DNA from: Lolium rigidum
Taxonomy: Eukaryota > Streptophyta > Magnoliopsida > Poales > Poaceae
Direction of reading: 5' to 3'
Length of the DNA: 64,000 nucleotides
NCBI RefSeq assembly: GCF_022539505.1
Contig: NC_061508.1
Span: 339,835,484-339,899,483 of the forward strand
Notes under the pieces: generated by a model
The model's database searches: none
The model's input: the letters and a program-made list of their open reading frames with translations, nothing else
Told to the model about the DNA's origin: nothing
Position numbers and translations under genes: made by a program
Shown: piece by piece, positions 20,841 through 32,384 of the stretch
How positions within the stretch are numbered: position 1 is the first letter of the stretch
How the letters are laid out: every line of letters starts with the position of its first letter

Positions 20841-22960
20841 TACATATATTATATCGACACATCATCTTACGGGTTTATGCATCAATAATTAAAAATATAA
20901 TCTAATTCGAAAGCTATATGAAGTCGAGCCAACTGCACCACGCCCAAGTATGGTTGAAAAGGACGGATCCAATTTACTCTTCCTTGCCGACTTTGATGGA
21001 CGTCCAACCTAAGCTAGGATGATATATGCGTTGATCTTCATCACAACACTTTGGTATAGTTTGGGTCAAAATAAAAACACTATGCATGGCCGCCAAATTG
21101 ACGGGGTGTGTGCAACTAGGCTTGGGATGGATCAAGAATTCATTTGCCCTTACTCATGCGATTTGAGCTAGACGAGCAGTACCCGTTAGTTTGTCCATTA
21201 GCTATAGCCAAGCTACTTAAATTCATACTTGAGCTCAGTTCGCCAGGATATTGATTAACCCTGAGATGGTGAGAAGGCAACACGGAGTACTAGCCGAGGG
21301 AGCCCGAGAGCGGCATAGATCGAGGAGGACCCTGTTTGTCAGCGTTTTATAAAGTTCATGCTATATAGGTAGTCCCTTATTTTGAAAAAAAAAAATCAGA
21401 AACTCTAGCTCCTAGTTTCAAAGAATTCAAAAAAAAAAGATGGATGTACGTAGTATCCTATACCGTGCAAAGAATCAATGTGAAATACTTCATATTCTAA
21501 CCTACACAAAGAATGGTAAAAGTGTGGATCAGTTTACATTTTTAAAGCATCAACATTTATCAAATTTTTTCATTTTTTAATGTAGTCCAAACTACGAAAT
21601 ATTTCGCTATACATCATCCACTACATCCAAGAATTTTGTCGGTAAATTTTGAAGCTTTAAATCCAGTTTCCAAATTTTTACCCGAGCTAAAAAGGAACAT
21701 TTGGTTTTTTCGTACTTCATCTGCGGTTCTTAAGAAAGAATCTACCCTGCCTCTTCAGGTGGTACTAGTATATATGGACGACAAACATACAGGCTGATGA
21801 CAACGACGACTCGGGGTCTTGAGAGTTCAGATAAGCCGGCCGGATATATCCACGCCGACGGAGAAAAGTCCAAACTAGGAAGATCGCTTGAGCTAGGAGC
21901 CGGCGCCGAAATTCTAAACGCTATCTACATCACATGACTCACGTCGATGCCTGCTTTCCAACACGGGGGAGTAGCCAGGAAGCATTAAAAGTGTTTACCA
22001 ACAAAACAGAAGTGTGTTTGCAAACCTGGAATCCACTGATTCCCCGGGATGACGCCCCGTTCTGCAGCTAGCCTGCTAGTAATACACACCAACGTTGCCA
22101 ACTGTATAGTGTGCTTCTAATAGATTGTTTAATTAGGAGCTAAGAAATGTGTATATAGATACGCATCTCAATCGGGTGGCTCCACCTGGATATCGCCATC
22201 GATACACAACAGATTATAGTTGCTCAATCAATCGACCAGCTCACCGTGTGATCGATTTCGGATTTAATTGGTTGCATCAACAAAGATTTAGAAATTGGAA
22301 CGGAAAAGGTGTCCATGCGTGTGTCGCTTCATTCGTTTATACAAGCCCTTTCAGTGTCGTCACTTGCGTGTCCCGCGTCAGAATTCAAGGCTGTAGAGAT
22401 GACACAATCGGTTGGATCGTCACTCTCATGTCGATCTTCTATAAACTTCTACCCAGTTGATCAGATTCGATGACGAACTATTTTCAGATGCTTTTGAATG
22501 AGTATGTAACACACCACCGTCGACGTTGATCGTGCGATTGAGCGATCCAGAGACCAGAGTCCACAACGCATAGTAGCGCTGGCGAAGCGTACATACGGCC
22601 AAAATGATTGGGATGGGAGAGACATGTTCCAATTTCTCGCGGTTCCCGTCAAAATCCTTTTCACGGTTTGATCTAATTTTTTCTTCCTTTCATCGGTATT
22701 CCTTTACGCGGTTTGATATATGAGCACATTGACCGGCTTAGTCGCTATGAACAATTGTGTAGTACTGAATGGTCTTCCTAAGATGAAGCTTAAGCTAGTG
22801 TGGAAATTAATTAACGCTGGCTTTGTCATGATTGAGGAGGAGGGGACTGTGTAATAATATAACTTCTCTGTTGAATCCCGTCTCTCTTGTATAACTAGGT
22901 AGAGTAATATCCCTCTTGTATACATCGTCAAGACATACTAGCAAAACTAAGTCATCTTCA
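20841..22960 (+). repeat. Copy R3 of the duplicated segment
   Basis: Landmarks: 'gttacatatattatatcgac' (about 20,840), 'cctaagctaggatgatatat' (about 21,008), 'gcttgggatggatcaagaat' (about 21,120), 'gccaagctacttaaattcat' (about 21,207), 'gtttccaaatttttacccg' (about 21,665) and 'gtgtgtttgcaaacctgg' (about 22,012). About 22,160-22,700 is less clearly shared; 22,703-22,930 again resembles other units ('tctcttgtataactaggtag'). I find no gene; short frames are not conserved between copies. Confidence 0.6.
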
Positions 22961-23593
22961 AGGGCATCACTCCAACTGCCCCCATTGGTTCTATTCTCTC
23001 CGCGCGGATAAACATGGTCCAAAAACCATCAGCCTCCATCCTTTAATCCGCCGTCTGTGCATAACCCTTGGGGCCCAAACTTGGGGCCAGTTTGAGGAAA
23101 CATAGAAAGTGTTCACAATCCGTTCTGCACAGGCCCAGTTGTTAGCGTCAGGGTCTTTCCAAAAAAATATGACGGTGTATTCTTCTTCTCCCCACTTGGG
23201 TCCTACACCCTAAACCCTAGCCCGCAACCAAGCGCCCGACCGACATCCAAGCCATGCATCGTCACTAGCATAGCTCACCATAGCCCGTGTCCAGCTCTCA
23301 CCACCGCGGCAGCGCCATCCCTGAGGCGGCTCTCCCCATCACCGCACCTTTAACCTGCACGATGGCTTCCAACGTTGTGAGGCAGTTCCGGCGACCACCG
23401 CTGCTACCGCAACCGAATCAGCGACGAGCAAGCCCACTGGTTGGCTGCTACCAACACCGAATGAGCGATGTGAAGTTTCTTGTTAATCTAGTTTTAATTT
23501 ATATTTATCTAGTTTAGTTATAGATTTTTAGTTCTACTTTGAATGTATGGACAACCAAATTTGACTGCGCTTCCCTTGGAGATGCTCTAAAGT
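22961..23593 (+). mobile_element. Probable small DNA transposon relic
   Basis: The left edge 'gggcatcactccaac' and right edge 'ttggagatgctc' are imperfect inverted repeats of the 'gagcatctccaa' type frequent at ends of grass DNA elements. The interior is GC-rich with a short frame at 23,362-23,517 (MASNVVRQFRRPPLLPQPNQ). A matching right edge ('gggagatgctctaaa') occurs at 32,128 in front of the same downstream text, so the element, or its end, was present before the segment was duplicated. No clear target duplication. Confidence 0.45.
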
Positions 23594-26500
23594 ATCCATG
23601 TAACATGGGGCACACGAATACATACGGAAAGCGCAGTCAATTTTGAACCCTCGCTTGCCGCTTGTTCGCTCGGCATCACCTAAGTCATACCCAGCTAACA
23701 CTAATCTACCCCACCACGGGACTCTCCTTGAGGTAGTCCACAAGATAGTGAATCCTGCCGGTTGGGGTTTAGCCGTGAGACCGGCACACGGACGCACTAC
23801 ACGCAGGCTAGTGGACCAGCCAGTCTTCCGGAGCAACCCTCCTACGCCCATGGTTGTGGAGGAGGAGAGGCATCTTTTGGTGCATGGTTTGATCCATGAT
23901 ATATTATTTGTGAGTATTCAACAATGGTGCAACACCGACAATCATATCCATGTTGTTACATATTTATGTCCACACATTATCCTCCAATACGGGTTGACAT
24001 AATAATATTTTCAAATTTAATGTCATTTAAAGTTTATATTACTTTGAGCCGATGGCATGGCATCCAAATGTTGCTGAAAATAACAGGCCCAATTTACACT
24101 TTCTAGTTGACTTTTATGGCGACCACCAATGCGTATCCACGTGTTAAAGAACACTTTGGTGTAGTTTTGGTCGAAAACACCATGCCCCATAGTGTGCACC
24201 AAATCGGAGGCCTACTTGAGTACTCTTGGCTCTTTCCTACCTTCTGTTTTATTTTGCTAAGTTGTATGATGCAACAAGTAATGACTATGCGAAACCCTGG
24301 GTTTTATTAATCTGAAGTTAACCACATGTGATGCGCTTGTTATTACATTGGTTTTGCGCCGAACAAATCCTTACACTGATATTATTCTCTCTCATGTATA
24401 GGTATGTAAACTGAGTTTTTCAAGTTTGAGAAAGAGAACTTCACCAAAGTCTTGGACATGCTGGAAGAATAATGGCAAAACATATTGTTATAAGGTATAG
24501 CATTGACATAATCAACCATGTTCACTGGTATTTTATTTATTAATGTGAACAATTGTGATGAACAAACTACTTGGGTTTGAAATATTATTTTACCAAAATT
24601 TCTACAGCTACACTGTCTATCTAAATGCATGGAGTTGTTACTTCCGTGATTCCCAGTTTTGTATTCTTGAGCTATATGCTGGATATATGAGAGGTCGGTT
24701 CCCAGTCGGTACATAGCTTGATGCACGGTATACTATTTGTGAGTATTTAACAATGGCGCAACACCGACAAACGCATCACATCTAGCTACATATTTATGTC
24801 TGACATCATCCTACAATCGATACTGATTCATCCATTAATATTTTTAAAATTTAATGTTATTTGAAAGCTATTTTACTTTGAGCCTATTGCATCACACTCA
24901 AGTGTGGTTGAGAAGGACAGAACCAATTAATTTGCGCTATCTCAACGATTTTGATGGCGACCACCAATGCATGTCCAGCCTAAGCTGGGATGATATATAA
25001 GTTACTAGCATGCATGAGAACACTTTCCTATAATTAGGGTTAGAAAAGGACCATACATGGTAGTATGCACACCTTTTTTTTTTGGCATACTGGATGTGCA
25101 GTTAGGCTTGGGAAGTATCAAGAATTCAGTTACAACTAACATGCAGCTTCAGCTAGTTAGACTGCCCAATAAAGTAATGCTGAATATAGCTCTCCATTAG
25201 CCAAGCTAGTTAAGGCCAGGCTTAAGCTCGTGAGGAAATTACTTAACGCCGGCCTCTTAACGGTTCTGATGAATGGGGCAGCACAATGATAATCTCGAGG
25301 TTGAACTCCCTCCAGTCCCTCTGTCTCTTGTATAACGAGGCAGAATAAGATACCGCTTGTATACGTAAGATATGCCTCCTCTATTTCAAAAGGATTATAT
25401 TTCAGAACAGCGGTAAATACTTAGCTAGCTAAACTGTTAAACTATCCTAGCACATGTTACATGGTCGAATCAAGCACGAGAATACGTAAGGAAAATCGCC
25501 GCCAACTTTGAACCCTCTACCGCCGCTCGTGCTCTCCACGTGTCATCTGACTCCAGCCCAACTACAGCACTGGCTTGCTTACCAACCAGAAAAGAATCCA
25601 TGGTGCATCCTTCACTCTCACTACTCACTAGGGCTTACCATGCCGGAAAATATATAGAAATTGTAAATTCTGTGTGGTGTATTATAGTACTTCACTCAGA
25701 GCATAGACCATGGTTTACGAAAATAGGTTTACCGCTGATTGAGAACTGACTGTTGTCTGCATGGCTAGTTAGACTTATTCTTTCGATCTGAAGCAATATT
25801 CCTATCCACAGCATGATGTTTATGCTCATTTTGCGGTTCCACTCTTTTGAATTCAGTAGTGTGTCTATGTACGGAAAACCGAAACTGATATTGGGTGCAT
25901 ATGCACATGATATGTAAAAACATATTCAAAAAGTAAAAAACAAATTTAGGAAAAATATTTCGCATGTAGAGGGACATGTTCTATGTGCGCATCAAGGTTC
26001 AGATAAAACCAACTTTTTTTGTGCCTTGTGTATAAAAGACAAATTCTGGTGCCTAAAATAATCTATTTCTCGAGATGTTTTTGTCTTTTTAACCAAGGGC
26101 ACAAAACATGTCGATTTTTGTTAAAACAACTTTGTGAGCATGTAACATGACAAGACATATCCGAGACATTTTTTTGGATTTTTTGACATTTTTAAATATG
26201 TTTAAAATGCATTTCAAATAAAAGGTGCATATGCATCCGGGTGCAGAACAACCACCTCCGTCTATGTATTACTCCCTCACTTTTATACTTTTTTTGCGAG
26301 AAAAATTCGGAAATTTATATACTTTCGTAGGAAGTACAAAGCACCCAAACATAATAAAAATTACATCGAGGTTCTTAGACCACCTAATGACCACTACCGC
26401 TGCTAGAGAGAGCCACCGACACGCCGCTCTATTCCCCTACTGGAGACGGTCTGATGTTGTTGCTGACAGTCGGGAAGTCTTCGTGCATGTGCCCCTAGCA

Positions 26501-26749
26501 CCAAACATTTAGTTGATCCCTTTAGTTGATCCGAATCTTTCTAACACCAGACATGTAGAAAATGTAGACTGAACAAGATCCACCACTTCATGGATGCAAC
26601 GACCAGACGATTCCCCGCCGTCCTCAACGCCAACGATGAGATCAACGCTGACGAGGTGGATGAGGAGGCAGGAATACCCTATTCTTGTCACGGATAGCCT
26701 CGCCATAGCCACCATAATGTCGCTATCGATTGACCAAACTTTAGGTACC
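23594..26749 (+). repeat. Array unit U1
   Basis: First of three related units. In order: 'caattttgaaccctcgcttg' (23,638), 'atggttgtggaggaggag' (about 23,850), 'gttacatatttatgtccac' (about 23,955), 'gtttttcaagtttgag' (about 24,415), a second copy of the 'acatatttatgtc' motif (about 24,787), 'gatatataagttac' (about 24,992), 'gcttgggaagtatcaagaat' (about 25,107) and 'caactttgaaccctctaccg' (about 25,503). About 26,225-26,750 has a stretch ('cataataaaaattacatcga') that recalls dispersed grass repeats but which I cannot assign. No gene. Confidence 0.65.
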
Positions 26750-27301
26750 TTGATATAGCGCCGAGCACAGTGCACACAGATTAGTGGATCAGCCAGACTT
26801 CCGGAGCAACCCTCTGCCGCTAGCAACCCTCCGCTGCCTGTGGTCGTGGAGGAGGAGATGCATCTTTTGGTGCATGGTTTGATGCACGATATACTATTTT
26901 TTTTGTATTCACCAGTGGCGAAACACCGACAATTGTATCCATCTTGTTACATATTTATGTCCAAACATTATCCTCCAATACGGGTTTATGCAAAAAAAAT
27001 CAAATAATGTCATTTAAAATTTATATTACTTTGACCCGATAGCATCACATCCAAGTGTTGCTGAAAATGATGGGCCCAATTTACACTTTGTAGTTGACTT
27101 TTATGGCGACCACCAATGCCTATCTACGTGTTAAAGAACACTTTGGTATAGTTTGGGTTGAAAAAACACCGTGCCCACTAGCGTGCACCCAGTTTGAAAG
27201 CATAGCCTATTTTGGACTTGTTTCCTAGGTAAGCAAAGCAAGCATGTACAAGAGAAAAGACAAAGAAAATGGAGACGTGTGAGAATTTAGATATATGTTT
27301 T

Positions 27302-29068
27302 TGATGGGATTCGTAGCATAGAAAACAAAAAAATTCCTACCGCAAGAACGCAATCCAAGCCAAGATGCAATCTAGAAGACGGTAGCAACGAGGGGATGAA
27401 CGAGACTAACCCTTGAAGATTTCCAAAGCCTACAAGATTAGATCTTGTTGTTGCAGAAGATGATCACTTGCCGCTTTCAAAAGCGCGTAGACGATCTTGA
27501 CGGTGCCACAAACGGGCAACACCTCCGTACTCGGTCACACGTTCGGTGTTGATGAAGATGACGTCCTTCTCCCCGTTTCAGCGGGCAGCGGAAGTAGTAG
27601 ATCCTCCTTGGAATCCCGGCAGCACGACGGCGTGGTGGCGGTGTCGATGGAGATCTCCGGCGGAGCTTCGCTAAGCGTATGCGGGAGAGGTGGTAGAGGA
27701 GGGGGCAGCTAGGGTTTGGGAGAGGGGGGCGCTGGCCAAAGGGGGTGCGGCCAGCTTGTGGTCTTAGTGTGGCCGGCCCCCTCCCCTTGTCCCTCTTTTT
27801 ATAGGTGGAACCCCCAAGAGTTGGTCTACAAGTCTTCGAATAAGACCCCAAACCAAAACCTTCCATATGACATGAAACCTACCCAAGGTGGGATTCCCAT
27901 TTGAGGTGGGATTCCCACCTTTCCATGAGGGGGGGTGGCCGGCCACCTTTGGTGGAGTCCACCTGGGACTCCACCCCTTAGGGTTGGCCGGCCATGCTAC
28001 GTGGAGTCCCTCCGGGACTCCTCCTTCCATAGTGATTTCTTCCGGACTTTTCTAGAACCTTCCATAAATGCACCGGATCATTTTCAAACTTATAAAATGA
28101 CTTCCTATATATGAATCTTATTCTCCGGACCATTCCAGAACTCCTCGTGATTTCCTGGATCCCATCCGAGACTCCGAACAAAACTTCGAACTCCATTCCA
28201 TATTCCATATCTACTTAAAAGACATCAAACCTTAAGTGTATCACCCTACGGTTCGCGAACTATGTAGACATGATTGAGACTTCTCTCCTACCAATAACCA
28301 ATACCGGGATCTGGAGATCCATAATGGCTCCCACATATTCAACGATGACTTTAGTGATCGACTGAACCATTTACATACGATACTGATTCCCTTTGTCACG
28401 CGATATTTTACTTGTCCGAGGTTTGATCATCGGTATCTCTATACCTCGTTCAACCTCGTCTCATGACAAGTACTCTTTACTCGTACCGTGGTATGTGGTC
28501 TCTTATGAACCATTCATATGCTTGCAAGCTGTTTAGACGATATTTCACCGAGAGGGCCCAGAGTATATCTATCCGTCATCGGGATGGACAAATCCCATTG
28601 TTGATCCATATGCCTCAACTCATACTTTCCGGATACTTAATCCCACATTTATAACCACCCATTTACGCAGTGGCGTTTGATGTAATCAAAGTACCTTTCC
28701 GGTATAAGTGATTTACATGATCTCATGGTCGAAAGGACTAGGTAACTATGTATCGAAAGCTTATAGCAAATAACTTAATGACTTGATCTTATGCTACGCT
28801 TAATTGGGTGTGTCCATTACATCATTCACATAATGATATAACCTTGTTATTAATAACATCCAATGTTCATGATCATGAAAGTATGATCATCTATTAATCA
28901 ACAAGCTAGTTATACAAGAGTCTTACTAGGGACTCATTGTTGTTTACATAACACACATGTATCAATGTTTCGGTTAATACAATTATAGCATGGTATATAA
29001 ACATTTATCATAAACACAAAGATATATAATAACAATTTTATTATTGCCTCTTGGGCATATCTCCAACA
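27302..29068 (-). mobile_element. Solo LTR of an Angela/BARE-like Copia element
   Basis: On the minus strand it begins TGTTGGAGATATGCCCAAGA and ends ATTCGTAGC...ATCCCATCA; the start is the hallmark of the Angela/WIS/BARE group. A TATA box (CTATAAAAAG, minus strand, about 27,797-27,806) is present. No internal domain or second LTR adjoins. Flanking 5-mers are GTTTT (27,297-27,301) and GCTTT (29,069-29,073), a target duplication with one change. It arose by LTR-LTR recombination after insertion. Confidence 0.85.
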
Positions 29069-30916
29069 GCTTTCTGCAGACATTGTTTGAAAGCTAGCAT
29101 GACACCTCTAAATTGGACGCCTACTTGAGTACTCTTGCTTCTTGCCTAACTACTATTTTATATGGCTAAGTTTTATGATGCAACATGTAATGACTACATG
29201 GAACCTAGGCTTATCAATCTAAATTCGAGCCTATGTGATGAACTTGGTTTTACATTGGTTTTGCACCGCACAAATCCTTACACTGATATTATTCTCTCTC
29301 AGGTAAAGGTATGTAAACTAAGTTTTTCAAGTTTGAGAAAGACAACTTCACCGAAGTCTTGGACATGCTGGAACATTAATAGAAAAACATATTGTTATAA
29401 GGTATAGTATTGACACGATCAACCATGTTCACTGGTATGTTATTTATCAATGTAAATAAGTGTGATGAACAAACCACTTGGTTTTGAAATATTATTTTAC
29501 CAAAATTTCAACAGCTACACTAACTATCGAAATGCGGGGAGTTGTTACTTCCGCGATTCCCTGTTTTGTATTCTCAAGATATATGTTGGATATATGAGAG
29601 GTCGCTTCCTAGTCAGTACATGGTTTGATGCACGGCATACTATTTGTGAGTATTTAACAATGGCGCAACACCGATAGTCGTATCCATCTAGTTACATACT
29701 TATGTTTGCACAACGTCCTAAAATACGGATTTATCCACTAATATTTTTAAATTTAATGTCATTTGAAAGCTATACCACTTTGAGCCTATTATACATCACA
29801 CTACTCTCAGGTGTGGTTGAGAAGGACAAAACCAATTAATTTACTCTATCTCAACGATTTTGATGGCGGCCACCAATGCACGTTCAACCTAAGTAGGGAT
29901 GATATATAAGTACTAGCTTGCATGAGAACACTTTCATATAGTTAGGGTAAGAAAAAGACCGTCCATGGTAGTATGTCCAAGTTGGCGGCTTACTGGATGT
30001 ACAATTTGATTTGGGAAGCATCAAGAATTCAGTTACTACTAGCACTTCAGCCTCATCTAGTTCCAGCGCCCAATGAGGTAGCGCTGAATATAGCTGGCCA
30101 TTAGCCAACTCAGTTAAGGCTAAGCTTAAACCCGCCAGGAAATTATTTAATGCTGGCCTCTTAACCTTTTTGAAGAATGGTGCAGCACAATGATAATCTC
30201 GCGGTTGAACTCCACTCAATACCAGTGTCTCTTGTATAATGAGGCAGAATAAGATACAGCTTATATACATCGTAAGATATATCCCCTCTGCTCCAAAAGG
30301 ATTATATTTCAGAACAGAGGTAAATACTTAGCTAGCTAAAATGTTAAACTATCATAATTCATAAGTACTACATGGTCGAATCAGGCGTGGAGTACATACG
30401 GAAAATCGCTGCCAACTTTGAACCCTCTACCGCCGCTCGTCCTCTCCACGTGTGTCATCTGACTCAGGCCCAACTAGCACTAGCCTACCCCCATCGCGCG
30501 ATTCTCCTGGAGGCCTCGTCTAGCCGTTTTTCTCTCTTTTTTTGCTAGTACTACATTTTTCTACGGGGCGGGTACAAGCGTCGTTTTCGGCAAAACGCAA
30601 GCTTTTCCATAGAGGGCAGAATTTTGATTTGTATCCTTTATCTTCTCTTCTACTAGTTCGGTGGCTCTGGATTTTCAGGACTAAACTAATAAGCTGAGCT
30701 TCAGACTTTTTTTTTGAACAATGAGCTTGAGACTTGAGAGGAACCATTCAGCTAGCGTCCCTCGCTTGCTTACCAACCGGAAAAGAAATCCATGTGGAAT
30801 GCTTGATTCTAGCTACTCACTAGGGTCTAGCATGCCGGAAAATATATAGAAATTGTGATAAAGTACACACTGTGTCCCTAAGAAAAGTGTACATTCTGCA
30901 TGATGTATTATAATTT

Positions 30917-31466
30917 CTTCATTTTAGTGAATAAGATGTCTTTGTTTTTTTTATCAAGAGTGAGTCTAAATATATAAAGATTGCCGCTATAAAAGTAGCA
31001 CCATTAAAAAATATTTTTTTAAATGAACCAAACGATACAAATTACATAGAATATAATCAAGATTTTGTTGCTTAGGGCATGTACAATGGGGTGACATTAG
31101 CATTCCCTTACGGCTGCCATGTATAATATTTGCTTAGTTGGCGGAGAGAGATTGAAGAAAGAGAAGGATGTCTTCCCCTAGCTAAAGGATGATCTATTAT
31201 AAAATAAGAGAAGACTATTTTCTCCATTGTACCATTTGTCTTACCTTAGCAATTTAATTTCTTTCTAAAATTTAATTGATTCTCATTTATTATTGCTAGG
31301 GATAACAACAAAAGATAATGCACTGTACCAATTATATTTATTGTTTTCTCTAGATGACGTGAACTGCTAAGAGAAAGCCCGTCTTCCCTACCATTGTACA
31401 TGCCCTTAACCTTTTCAGTCAAAGTCCATCTTATAATGCGTGTGCGTCTTATTCATTAAAATGGAG
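30917..31466. mobile_element. MITE with about 22-bp inverted ends, split by another MITE
   Basis: The left end 'cttcattttagtgaataaga' pairs with the right end 'tcttattcattaaaatggag' with few mismatches. Unit U1 lacks this block at the matching place (about 25,685), giving an empty site. Without the Tourist element nested inside it is about 216 bp. The family is uncertain; the ends resemble Stowaway variants but a TA duplication is not clear. Confidence 0.5.
31075..31405. mobile_element. Tourist-type (PIF/Harbinger) MITE
   Basis: Perfect 15-bp terminal inverted repeats GGGCATGTACAATGG (31,075-31,089) and its complement (31,391-31,405), flanked by TTA on both sides (31,072-31,074 and 31,406-31,408), the target duplication of this superfamily. 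Length 331 bp, no coding capacity. It is nested in another MITE. Confidence 0.9.
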
Positions 31467-31664
31467 GTAATAATACACTTAGAGGATAGACTATGGTTTA
31501 TGAAAATGGATTAGGTTTTACCGTTGATTGAGACTGATTGTTGTCAGCGTGGCTACACTTAGGGTTATTCTTTCGATGTGAAGTAATATTTTAATACATT
31601 GCTAGATGTTTATGGCTATTTTGATGTTCCACCCTTTCGACTTCAGTCATGTGTCTCTATATTA

Positions 31665-31782
31665 CTCCCTCTGTTTTATAATTTTTTGAAGTGGTTTTAG
31701 TTCAAGTTTAAATTCGTTTTTTGCCAGGAAGATTAAATCAATTTAAACTGAAACCATGTTAAAAACTGTGAAACCTAGGGAG
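31665..31782. mobile_element. Stowaway MITE
   Basis: Starts CTCCCTCTGTTTTATAATT and ends 'aaacctagggag', with TA on both sides (31,663-31,664 and 31,783-31,784). These ends and the TA target are the Stowaway signature. Length 118 bp. The related unit U1 has no such element near 25,875. Confidence 0.8.
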
Positions 31783-32384
31783 TACTATATTCGTTATTTT
31801 TGAAAAGTTATATCTACCACTTGCTGACACTCGGCAGGCGTGGTGCCAATGATTTACTCCATCTCCTTGATGCAGGGATCTAGATGGAGGTCTAGAACCC
31901 AACGAGATAAGTAGGAAATCCAGGAGCTAAAGTGATAAAAGAGCATTAACAAAGTTGCCAACCAATTTTCCGGCCAGACTTCCCCTTTCTTTGCAGTGCT
32001 GCCCAACGGTGCAACGCCAGCACCAGTTTAACTAGTTTATCTAGTTCACCTTGTTTTCAGATTTTGGTATTTTTAAAAAGGAGGACAGCAATGAGGGCGT
32101 TAGGTTCGCTCCCCCCCCCCCCCCCGGGAGATGCTCTAAACTATCCATGGAACATGCATGGGGCACGGGAATACATACGGAAAGCGCAGTCAATTTTGAA
32201 CCCTCGCTTGCCGCTTGTCCGCTCGGCATCAACTAAGTAATACCCAGCTAACTCTAACCTACCCCACCACACGACTCTCCTAGAGGTAGTCCACAAGACA
32301 GTGAATCCTGCCGGTTGGGGTTTAGCCGTGAGACCGGCACACGGACGCAGTGAGTAGACCAGCCAGTCTTCCGGAGCAGCCCTC

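Larger units (their letters stand above)
26750..32127 (+). repeat. Array unit U2 with four insertions
   Basis: Same landmark order as U1: 'atggtttgatgcacgatata' (about 26,873), 'gttacatatttatgtcc' (about 26,945), 'gtttttcaagtttgag' (about 29,320), 'gatatataagtactagc' (about 29,901), 'caagaattcagttactac' (about 30,020) and 'caactttgaaccctctaccg' (about 30,412). The extra length comes from a solo LTR, a nested MITE pair and a Stowaway, annotated separately. About 120 bp left and 35 bp right of the LTR (27,188-27,301 and 29,069-29,104) are also absent from U1, so an older unknown insertion lies around it. Confidence 0.7.

Noticed and set aside
29884..30270. Minus-strand frame of 128 codons in U2 as a host gene
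   Set aside because: The matching places in U1 (about 25,100-25,390) and R3 have stops and indels, so the frame is not conserved.
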